Assembly (NCBI GenBank): GCA_002189035.1
Contig: NEEC01000019.1
Span: forward strand, 1,240,001 to 1,304,000
Direction of reading: 5' to 3'
DNA: 64,000 nucleotides
Source: Utricularia gibba
Taxonomy: Eukaryota > Streptophyta > Magnoliopsida > Lamiales > Lentibulariaceae
The position numbers and the translations under genes are program-made. Within the stretch, counting starts at the first letter, position 1; each line of letters begins with the position of its first letter. Below, piece by piece: positions 1 to 9,606 of the stretch. A model generated the notes under the pieces. That model searched no databases. It was not told the origin of the DNA and saw only the letters and a program-made list of their open reading frames with translations.

Positions 1-589
1 ATTATTTTTAAAATTTTTATTTATATTTAAATAGTTATTGTATTTCTTTGATATTTATTTATGGAGATTATATAGAAAAAGTAAAAAAAAAATGAATACT
101 TTTGGAATAACTTTATGAAAGAGGTATCTGTTGCAGTGGGTCCCTGGTGCGGACCACGCGCCCTGCCGAATTTGACGCGCCGTGAAAGTAAAATATGGGC
201 CGTCAGATGTGTCTCCTAGTTCCCGCCACGTGGCGAAATCTAAAGAAAAAATCGGAGAGAGAACCAATGCGTGTCGTGAAGCAATACTTGTGGCCCGCCA
301 CATCGTGTTACCGTCTCATTGGTCCACGTATTCTACAGGTGTCCTCAATCGACGGCCACGATTTCGCCTCTCGTGTTCCGGCGTCATTACCAGGACTCCC
401 GGATGCATTTCCTTTTCCATTATAGCAGCGTAGCTCCTCTCCGATATAATGGCGGCCTTCTCTGTTTTCTCTTCCTCTCATACTTTTACGAATCTCTTCT
501 GGAATTCCGAGGTTTCTCATCCGCTTGTTGTTCCTTGGATTTGGATCTGAGGGTTTGTTTTAGCGTTTTGTTGGTGTTGGAATACGATC
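1..589 (+). promoter_or_regulatory. Upstream region and 5' UTR of the PP2C gene
   Basis: No coding exon is supported here. The first 120 bases are A+T-rich. From about 130 the composition rises and several ACGT-core elements appear, including the G-box listed separately. Short open frames on both strands have no recognisable protein content. I read this as promoter plus 5' UTR of the phosphatase that starts at 590. Confidence 0.6.
225..234. promoter_or_regulatory. G-box / ABRE palindrome GCCACGTGGC
   Basis: A perfect 10-bp palindrome with a CACGTG core lies about 360 bp upstream of the PP2C start codon. CACGTG with flanking G/C is the binding site of ABF/AREB-type bZIP factors. Clade A PP2C genes are known to be induced by ABA through such sites, so feedback control of the ABA pathway is a reasonable inference. 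Another ACGTG core is at about 2140, past the stop codon. Confidence 0.6.
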
Positions 590-2010
590 ATGGCAGGGGT
601 TTGCTGCGGGGTGAGTATGGGAGAACCGGAGGAGGGATCGGCGGTGGAGGTCATACCCAGTTCTAAAACCTCTCTGAGGAAACGCGTAGAGATGCATCAT
701 TTTAAATTTCTGCCAATGGATTCCGCAGTGGCGCCGGTGTTGGAAGGCGGTGGGAAAAGGATGAAGCGTGACACTAACGCTGCGGGCGTTTCCGTTGTTT
801 CTCCTAGAGAGTGTTTGGTCGATTCACCGGACTCCGCGACGGAGAAACCGTCGTTATTGGTTTCTGGGTCAGGGAGTGAAGGTGATTTGTGGCCGGCGAT
901 TCCGAAGTTTGGAATGATGTCTGTTTGTGGGCGGCGGCGAGATATGGAAGACATGGTTTCTATTCATCCTTCTTTGTTTGGGCAGCGTCAGGGTTGCCCG
1001 TCTGGGTTGCATTTCTTCGGCGTGTACGATGGCCATGGCTGCTCTCACGTTGGTTTTTCATTTTCATTCCTGTTTAAGCTCTAGTTTAATCACCGGGCCT
1101 GGATTTCCTTCCTTGTTTCGGTTTCAGGTTGCGGTGAGATGCCGGGACCGGATGCACGAAATAGTGAAGGCGGAGCACGACAGCAGCCGGACGACGTCAT
1201 GGGAGGAAACGATGGTGAATATTTTCTCAAAGATGGACAAGGAAGTCGATGAGTGGTGCAGTAGCAGCTCAGCCACTTCCAGCTGCCGCTGCGAACTCAA
1301 GACTCCTCAGCGCGACGCCGTCGGATCCACGGCGGTGGTCGCCGTCGTCACTCCCGAAAAAATCATCGTCTCCAACTGCGGCGATTCTCGCGCAGTCCTA
1401 TGTCGTAATGGCGTCGCGATTCCGCTTTCCCTTGATCACAAGGTGGGTTGAACTTTCAGTTTCTACCGTTCACCAGAATCAGATCCCAACATTCCCTCAT
1501 CATCTTCTCATTCCCTGTTTTCTCTCAGCCTGACCGCCCCGACGAACTTAATCGGATAGAAGATGCCGGCGGCCACGTAATTTTCTGGGACGGCCCTCGT
1601 GTCCTGGGCCTCCTCGCCATGTCTCGAGCCATCGGTAACGATAACAACACAGTCCCTTTCCTCATATTCATTTCCCCCATGAAATCACGAAATCATTCCT
1701 AAACCAAACATCTCCAGGCGACAATTACTTGAAGCCGTACGTGATTTCAGAGCCAGAGGTGACGATCCACGATCGTACGGCGGAGGACGAATGCTTGATA
1801 CTCGCGAGCGACGGTCTCTGGGACGTGGTATCCAACGAGACGGCGTGCAGGGTGGCGCGAATGTGCCTCCAGTCCCGGAGTTTGAGCTCCGACAAAAGCT
1901 GCTCCGACGCATCGATTCTTCTGACGAAGCTCGCTCTGGCGCGCCTCACCGCCGATAATGTCAGCGTCGTAGTGGTTGATTTGAGATCGTCGTCGACGCG
2001 GCGAGATTAA
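590..2010 (+). CDS. Clade A protein phosphatase 2C (ABA co-receptor type)
   Basis: Four exons (590-1048, 1128-1442, 1529-1634, 1718-2010) join in phase to 390 residues. It is a Mg/Mn-dependent serine/threonine phosphatase. The metal-binding motifs are present: RRRDMED near residue 115, VYDGHG at 145-150, SDGLWDV at 324-330 and TADN at about 371-374. The segment [19 protein letters not shown] carries the tryptophan (about W278) that ABI1/HAB1-type enzymes insert into the PYR/PYL receptor latch, so ABA-dependent inhibition is expected. The wording around DGPRVLG and [10 protein letters not shown] resembles the PP2CA/AHG3 and HAI branch more than ABI1/HAB1; AHG1 lacks the tryptophan. In those relatives the targets are SnRK2 kinases, in nucleus and cytosol. 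The N-terminal 110 residues are low-complexity and poorly conserved. No frameshift is needed. Confidence 0.95.
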
Positions 2011-3913
2011 CCACCGCCCACCGTCATTATACTAAAGAACTGCGTGATTAAAGTGTCGTCGTTTAATCTCGCAAAAAGTAGTGGCACAGACTCGAGGGAT
2101 GTGGGGCCCAGAAGAGGTGCCACGCAGGCGCTTCCGCGCCACGTGTAAATAGTATTCCACACGCTCTGTTTCTAGAATATACCACGTTTCCCATGAAATC
2201 TTACGTTTGTCATGGTGTTTACTATTTGAATAAAAAAAAGTAAAAACAACATCCCGAAATTTAAATTGGTAATTTCGAGCCAATCATCATTTCTGTGTTC
2301 ACCTCGTTTTCTTTAAAAGTATTTTGGATGCTTGGTTTTGTTGGAGATTTGGTTGAAATGTTGAAGTTTGTGGATATTGACTATTGTTTTTGGATCGAAA
2401 AGAACTTACATTTTTTCATAGAGCAGACAGGGATTTATATAGATGAGGAGAGTTGCCCATTGGATCATGTCAAGGTTAAAATATGATTGTTGCATTTAGT
2501 CCGTAAATTAGTCCTCTTGTTCATCTACTATCTACTGTGTAGCAGCCAGAATTTACTAGGACTTCTTTCATGGGCTGGGCTTCAGATGCTTCTTCTTGGG
2601 CCAGTAGTCTGGAATGTTGAGGCCCAAGTATGATAAGGCTTTTTTCCCAATCTAATTGAGGGTTGCTTCTCACGGGAGGAACAGAGGTCGCGCGCCATTC
2701 TTCTTCGCGGGTTGAGACTTCCCGGATCTTCGTTGCTCCACCACTCGCTGACATTCTTGTGACTCAATGATGGAGATCTTCACTGTTCCTGTATCAACTG
2801 GAATGCGGGTCTTCTTCAGCACCCTTCCCAGCAGTACTCGGAGCTCTCTGCATACGGCCAGGAGGGAGAATCCTGAGGAAAGATTTAAACAATCAGTGCA
2901 CAAGTGTTATGCTTGGAGTTGAACTAGACATTGCAAGCAAAAACACCCTTCCGTTTATTTCCCAGAGCTTATGATCAGCAAAGCAGGTCACTCATTCAGC
3001 ATACAAACAATCTGGTCTCCCAAGGGGGTTTCAATTTTAACTAGAACAATAAAGAATCTCACTTTCTCATCATGTGAAAATCTGCAGTTGATCACACTGG
3101 TCCTCTTGGAAATGCATGGCAGACAGACATGGTTTCTTTGTCCTTTTCTTCAAATTTCTTGTAATTGGTGGCATGGTCTACCCGAATTATACAGCCCAGA
3201 TTGAGCCCCATTTAGATTACCTGCGCAAATACATCTAAGGAACATTGAGAACGATCATCCTTGTTGGTTGCAAGACAGACACAATGACAGTGCTCAAGAA
3301 GTGAAGCATCTGTGACAAAATCAACTTGCAGAGTTACCAAACTACATAAAGGTTCGTACTTCATTGAAGCACGGTACCCTTGTCCTTAATCAAGTCGAAG
3401 CCAACAATTTCCCGTATCCGAAAGCAGCAAATAAGAGCAAGAAAACATACTGAGCAATAATGGGGAGGGTTAAAGGTATCCATCACCTACATCCACATAC
3501 GCAGAATCCGCATACTTGCAGTGCGATGCAGCCTCTTCTGAAACATGTAAATTCGCTACTTTCCCGTTTATTCTGAATGCCTTTCACCAGATTCAACGGA
3601 TTCATGAATCCCAATTCGTTCCTCCAATTCGTGTGATTAGGGTTACATGGTCTGAATGCCCTATGATTATGGTAAATTACGTAGTGCACCCTTATCTTTG
3701 TTATATTTGCAAAACAGGAACGGAATTATTTTTTGATTTCGTTACTGTCAACGAATAAAATATTTCGGAAACTGGTGAAAGCGATGCTAGTTTTTCTGTG
3801 CTGCCTTCGCGTGTAAGGGATTCCTTGGAGAGCTTCACATTTGTCGTCGACGAGGAATATGATGGTTGTCTGGTGATTAGTGTGATTTTTTTCTTCCTGA
3901 TCGGCCGTGGAAG
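2011..3913. other. Intergenic region between PP2C and the Yip1 gene
   Basis: The first 500 bases are PP2C 3' flank with an ACGTG element near 2140. The stretch 2660-3480 contains coding-like minus-strand segments, listed separately. From about 3480 to 3913 I see only probable promoter and 5' UTR of the downstream plus-strand gene. Confidence 0.5.
2670..3430 (-). other. Unidentified minus-strand coding-like segments, possible gene remnant
   Basis: Read on the minus strand there are open blocks bounded by plausible splice signals. One is 3221-3364 (48 codons, followed by a GTAATC donor). Another is 2670-2872 (preceded by TTTCCTCAG, about 67 codons, ending in TGA). A third short frame near 3370-3430 contains REIVGFDLIKDKG. 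The final block is basic and reads FSLLAVCRELRVLLGRVLKK near its start. The blocks do not join in phase without assuming an indel or another exon, and I do not recognise the family. It may be a broken gene, an unrecognised real gene with a sequence error, or chance. Confidence 0.25.
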
Positions 3914-6064
3914 ATGGAGGAATCGTACGGAAGTCTCTCCGGCAGTCACTTTGTTGGCTCTGTTCCGGTAAAGCAACGCGGATTTCGCGATGATCTGTGT
4001 GTAGTGTTTTCATTGTGTGGCTAATTGCGTAATTTGAGCTTGATGGAGTTCTCCTCTTTTTCAATTTCTGTTTGATTTTGATATTGAATGTTGTGCTGTT
4101 TTGCCCGAGATTGTGTGTAATACAGCTAGTTTTATTCCGAGAACGGTTGTGATGAAATGGAGATAATTTTTTTCCAAATTGAAGTCTGCGTTTGGCGGTA
4201 TTTGCAATTCTTTTGGTTCTTGATCATGGTGTTATTAAATCGTTGCTATGGATCGATTTATGTGGCCAACTACTTGTGACCAGATTATTTACTTATCGAA
4301 CGACTATTTGCTGTTCAATGATTCCGTTGAAATCTTGGGTATCCTTTTGAACTTCCCTTCCGGCTCTAGTCATGCGGTTTGTTTTCATTCTTACCTGTCT
4401 ATTTTTTGCTCCAGGCTGCTATTAGTGGGGAAAAGAGAACTGATACACCTGAAGGTAAATGTTTTTTGGTCATATATGAAAAATTTTATATTGGTTTTCT
4501 TTTATCATGAGTTACTTAATGTGGATTGCACGATCATGCAGTCACAGATGCAAATTTGCAAACGTTCCCTCCGACTATTGCCAGAAGCGGGGACAAGGAT
4601 ATCAAACCATAGGCGAAAGCAGCGGTAATGTGGCACATTATGTATTATATAAAGATGCTCTGTGATTGCATATGATCCCTGACAATATGTCCTAACTGTA
4701 CCTTATGTTCTGTGCTAAGGGAATTTCATTAGGAAACCAGGAAATGCTTCATTTCATATATCCAGGGTTGTTGGAATCTTCTGTTGTGTCTTTGGACTAA
4801 ATTGTATTGCATTTCTTTCGAGTAAATGTACTATATTGATGTTGCATATCTACAGGAAAATGATTGATCACTATCTCTTTAGCATTTACTGAGTGTTGTT
4901 TGGCCTGAGGATTCTGTATGTTCATCAAGGTGATTTTTGCTTGCTCTGTTGCACTGAATCTTCTCGGAAATTTTGGTCATTTTGACAGATGCAGATCAAC
5001 AGCAATCAGCAAGCAACTGGAAAGGAGTGCTGAACGTTTCTTCATATACACAATATTTTAATGTAGACACAGATATCGTGTTGAACAGATTGCTTAGCTC
5101 CTTAAATCCTGTGAGTGGAGATTTTTCTCGAAAGATTGATGCAAACCCAGACCTGTAAGTTTTTGATTAGTCAACTTCCTTGAGGTTATATTTTAGTATA
5201 AATTTAACAACCTTCTTTCACACAAGTGATTTGTATGTCTAAGATGGTGAGTCAAAGAACTGATCTTCAATTTTAGAGGAAGAAACTGTTAGAATCCAAC
5301 GATCTTTCACATAAGTTATTGGTAGGATATAACGACACATGTAAGATGCTAAGGTATGCAGAACTGATTTCACTTTTAGAGGAAGAAACTATTAGAATCC
5401 AACGATGTTTATACGTTCTGTTGCTGGTGGTGCCACTTCTGCTCTTCATTACCGTTTTTTATTTGATTATTTTTCAGCTATGGACTTGTCTGGATCTCCA
5501 CAACATTGGTGTTTGCGGTTGCCGCCCTAGGAAACTGTGCTACCTACTTAATGAACAAAAGAAGTGACAGCACTACCGTTTGGGCTTTTGATGTAAACTA
5601 TGTAAATGTGGCAGCTACTGCAATCTATGGTTATGCGCTGGTAGTTCCTCTGGGATACTATTTTCTGCTCCAGTACCTGGGCTCTGGCGTCAGCCTCATT
5701 CGTATATGGTGCATGTGGGGATACTCCCTTTTCATCTTGATCCTGGTTTCTGTGAGTACCGGCTCTCATTTATACTATTTCCATTCCAAAGTTTTCACTG
5801 AAACCTTGTTAGATTCAGATTCCTATTATATTGCCAGTCACAGTAATTCTTGTTTCTTGGCTGTCCGTGCAGTTCCTTTTGATTATTCCATTTGAGTTTC
5901 TACGATGGACCCTGATTTTAATAGCTGGAGCTACATCTGCCAGCTTCGTTGGCTTGAACCTAAGATCATACATCCAAAGCAATGACCTTGTAATCGTGGC
6001 TGCCTCAGCATTTGTCCTGCAAATGGCTTTGTCCATCTTCATCAAGATGTGGTTCTTCCCCTAA
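3914..6064 (+). CDS. Yip1-domain integral membrane protein, YIP5/YIPF1-2 group (apparent 1-bp frameshift)
   Basis: Six exons are supported: 3914-3967, 4415-4454, 4542-4624, 4989-5154, 5478-5751 and 5873-6064. Yip1 proteins sit in Golgi/TGN membranes, bind Rab GTPases and assist vesicle trafficking. The cytosolic N-terminus (MEESYGSLSGSHFVGSVP) and the block WKGVLNVSSYTQYFNVDTD followed by IDANPDLYGLVWISTT match plant YIP5-type proteins. About five hydrophobic spans follow, and the protein ends in the motif KMWFFP. Exon 3 runs into a TAG unless one base is added in the GGGG at 4589-4592. With that base the exons sum to 810 nt (269 residues), the family length, and GQGYQTIGESS comes into frame. 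The stop codon is 161 bp from the convergent neighbour. Confidence 0.88.
5256..5412 (+). repeat. Tandem duplication inside intron 4 of the Yip1 gene
   Basis: Two copies of a roughly 50-bp unit lie about 104 bp apart, at 5256-5309 and 5360-5412. Both contain TTTTAGAGGAAGAAACT followed by an almost identical stretch ending in AGAATCCAACGAT. They differ at a few positions. They lie between exons 4 and 5 and do not touch the coding frame. Confidence 0.75.
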
Positions 6065-6225
6065 ATTCCTTGCTGCCTTTTCTCAGAATAGAGACATGGA
6101 ATGCTGATGATTTTGGATGTAGAATGTGATAGTCTCCCTACTCTCTATATCTGAACTAGAAGCTGCAAAAAAATTCAATTTACGACGAGGAGGAGAACAG
6201 AGAAAAATTGGCTGCAACCAACTTA

Positions 6226-7548
6226 TCACATGACTATCTCCGGGCTGAGTATGTCCCTTCTGATCTCCTTATTTGGCAGGATCACCCCTCCGTTGGTATA
6301 CACTTCATCAGCTACATGAACATCTTTCCCGAGCACGGTCATGTTGTCCACTCGCGCCCACCGGCCGACCGTCGAATGCCACCCGACGATACTTTTAGAA
6401 ACACAGGCATGTTTCTTGATCCAAGCCCCCCTCATCACAGTGCAGCTCGAGAGGCGAACACCGCCCTCGATCACACAGTCCTGTCCGATCACAACGTCCG
6501 GGCCGATCAAGCATCCTTCACCAATCTTGGCAGTCTCATCAATGAGCACATTGCCTAGTATGTGAGTGCCTGAGCTCAACTCAGGTGATGCTTTTTGCCG
6601 CAGGAAGTCCAAGTACAGCCTTAAACCAGCAATGTAGTCTCTTGGTTGTCCGATATCCATCCAGAAACCAGGTAACACCATTGCATACAGTTTCTTCTCC
6701 TGTGCAAGTTCAGGGAATACTTCCTTCTCAATGGATGTCGGGCGTAGCTCGATGCGATCGATAACGGATGGATCCAGCAGATACATGCCGGTGTTGATCT
6801 TGTTGCTGACGAACACCGTCGGCTTCTCCACGAATCTGTCGACGACGCCGGTCGCCTCATCCATTACAACAACCCCATACTTTGAAGGTTCATCCACCTG
6901 AACTCACCATACCAAATTGAAGAAGAAGTGAATACTACTGCAAAAATCAAGTAGGGTAAGCACCTAGACTAGAAGCTTTCCACGCATCCGTACCTTGGTC
7001 ACCATGATGGAAGCCTCACCACTGTGTGACTTATGGAACTCAATCAGCTGCTTCAGAGGGTATTCACTGATAACATCACTGTTAAGCACGAAGAATGGTT
7101 CATTAGAGTTGTTGATCAGTCTTTCTCTTGCTAGAGCAATTGGCCCTGCAGTTCCAAGAGGCTCTGATTCTTGAAAGCAAGTGATCTTTATTCCAAGCTT
7201 CTCCTTAAGTTCTTCCAGGAAGTTCAGCATTTCCTGAGGAGCATAGCAATGTGAACCAGAGCAGCTCAGAGGAAGCACATTCCAATAGGCGAATGAATGA
7301 TTCACCTGAGGTTGATAGCTGATCACAAGGACTACTTCTGTCACTCCAGCATCTTTCAGAGCTTCAATCTGATCACATCGAACCAGATGGATAAACTTGG
7401 CTAGCCAATGAATGAATGTAGTTTTAACAAAAGGTACCTGGTGCAGCAGCATGGGCTTGTTGCCCAAATCAATCAGTGGCTTTGGCACACTCAGTGTCAA
7501 AGGCCTCAGCCTGGTTCCAAAACCTCCGACAAGAATCAAAGCCTTCAT
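6226..7548 (-). CDS. CYT1: Mannose-1-phosphate guanylyltransferase (GDP-mannose pyrophosphorylase)
   Basis: Four exons on the minus strand (7438-7548, 7306-7368, 6994-7233, 6226-6897) join in phase to 361 residues, the same length as Arabidopsis CYT1/VTC1. It makes GDP-mannose from mannose-1-phosphate and GTP in the cytosol, feeding ascorbate synthesis, cell-wall mannans and N-glycosylation. The nucleotidyltransferase signature [11 protein letters not shown] is at residues 8-18, FVEKP at about 160-164 and [13 protein letters not shown] in the middle. The last 110 residues form the hexapeptide left-handed beta-helix ([14 protein letters not shown] and following). The initiator is the first ATG directly before KALILVGG. 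The gene is intact and convergent with the Yip1 gene. Confidence 0.97.
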
Positions 7549-9423
7549 TCTGGATCATATTAAACAGCATAAATAATGCAGCCATCGGAGAACCAACATT
7601 GCTTCATTGAATCATCACAAGAAACAACGAAAACTAGCTTTATAATGCCCTATCCCACAGGGGGTATTGACGACAGTGTACAGCCGCAAGAGCATTCAAA
7701 CAAACAGAAAATAGGCACTGAAAATCCTGCACCCAGAACACGTACAAACAAACCCATGCCATAATCATCGATTTTGCATGAAATTTTTGGACCTGATGCA
7801 ACAGAGTGGGATGGCGAGTCGACCCGAAAGGCCGGACTTGAGAAATTTCCCCTCAGTTCACGGCAATAAGCAGAGAAGAACCATCGGCAGCGGTAGCGTT
7901 TTATAGCATAGTATGTGCCAGTGGCGTTTTCGTGGAAAAGGGAGAGAGTATAGAGATTCGGAATCTGATTCTTTCCCAATGGAGGGTTCTTTACAATTTT
8001 AAATTATTATTTTGAAAATAAATATTTTAAAAATAAATTAGTATTTTTTTTATTTGTTAAAAATAGTCATCTGGCCACCGGAGAGGAAAGAGCGGAGGCC
8101 GTGGCTATGAACGGCTATGTTGTACGGGAAGTACCGTTATGGCATCCACCTGCAACTAAACTATTCTGAAGCGCTTGCCGACGATGGCGCATTTTAAAAA
8201 ACTCCATGTTCTTGCCTAAACTAAGAGTACACTTGCTGTCCCCAGTGCTGCTGTGACATGTATCTTGAGCAAGGTTTGTGCATATCCTTCAACAATGGCG
8301 AGGCTGGTGGGGATTTCATGGTGGTGGATATGACATCATGGAATGATATTGTTGAAGTCGCGACCGTGTTGTCGGTGAGGGAGGAATACGTAGAGGCGGG
8401 TAGAGCAAAAGGGGTCGTTTCTTTCCAAAGAGTTACGGCTGGCAGATCTGTTTATTTGAAAGGGAAACTATGATGGAGTTTGCTCTCCGGATTGTTGTCC
8501 TTCAGTGTCACAGAGTAAGTCCTTGAGGAATCCCAATCCCATTCTTGCCGCCCATCTTCCTTATAACCGCTGTTGGACCGCGGAGAAGGAGCATTCCAGC
8601 CACCGTACGTGGCTGATGATCGATGAATGAGAGTGGCTCCTGGGAGGAGAATATATAGAAATTCCATATAAATTGCCGCGCGGTGCTGTGATTTCGTTGA
8701 AACGCGAAAGAAGCGGCGTTTTTTATCCAAAACTCGGGAGTTTGTATCGCTTTCCGGGTAACTGATTGCTTTTTCACATACCCCTCAAGCGGTGCGACAA
8801 GTTATTACAGTCTGCAACTCATGAATCTGGTGCTTGAACTAGTGGGTTTGAATTCATATATATCTTATGCCTAGCGGAATGCGTGTTTGATGAGTTGAGG
8901 GCATTGGCAACGACTCTTCACTGCAACAGAGGCAGGTTCTGGGTAAAGAATTGATCTTTATTTTACCCAAATTAGTTTCTAATTACAATTGTAGGGGATG
9001 GACATTGAAACAATCTTTGACGAGTTTGTAAGAGGCTTGCCACTTGTGCGGTTACTCTTTCGTGACTGCAAAGCATCTCGCTGGTATTTTACATGGGGAA
9101 TGAAAATTTTACCTTGAAGGAAATACGCTATTTCGTATGGAAAACTGTGATATGCCTGGTAACAGATTTGATTGGCATTTATGTGCTTCATAGGGTTGAC
9201 TTCCATTTGCTTTGGAATCCATATTTGTCGGAGGCAGGGTTGGGCAATCTTGTCCCCACCACGGCACCACCCATCGAACCTAGGGGTCTTTAGTTCCTCA
9301 TCTTTTCATCTGCGTTGGCTCTCTGTACACAAAAACTGAAATCTCGTTGTTGCTCGTCGGAGAGTGCTGTGCTATATGAGCGTGTAAGCGTCTTCTGGGT
9401 TTATCCAAGTTTCACTGATAAAG
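7549..9423. other. Divergent intergenic region between CYT1 and FPGS
   Basis: This region separates two head-to-head genes and probably holds both promoters and 5' UTRs. The minus-strand frame at 7650-7979 lies where the CYT1 leader should be and shows no family features. A 71-codon plus frame at 8258-8473 is Met-initiated but unrecognised. A 60-bp A+T block is at 7990-8060. I see no convincing coding exon. Confidence 0.45.
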
Positions 9424-9606
9424 ATGGAGAAATTGCCACACGGTGAGGATTTCATTCAAGTTCTGGTTTTTCATTGGTTTTCGTTTAAAAAAAATTCACT
9501 TTGTGGGTAGTGTTTCGCTGAGGAAAATAAATGATTATCGAAGGCTGCTGCACTTACAGAATGAACCTATCTCCTTGTGCTGACACATGTTTTATTGTGA
9601 TTTCCT

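Noticed and set aside
7650-7979. 109-codon minus ORF upstream of CYT1
   Set aside because: It lies in the expected 5' leader of CYT1 and has no family features.
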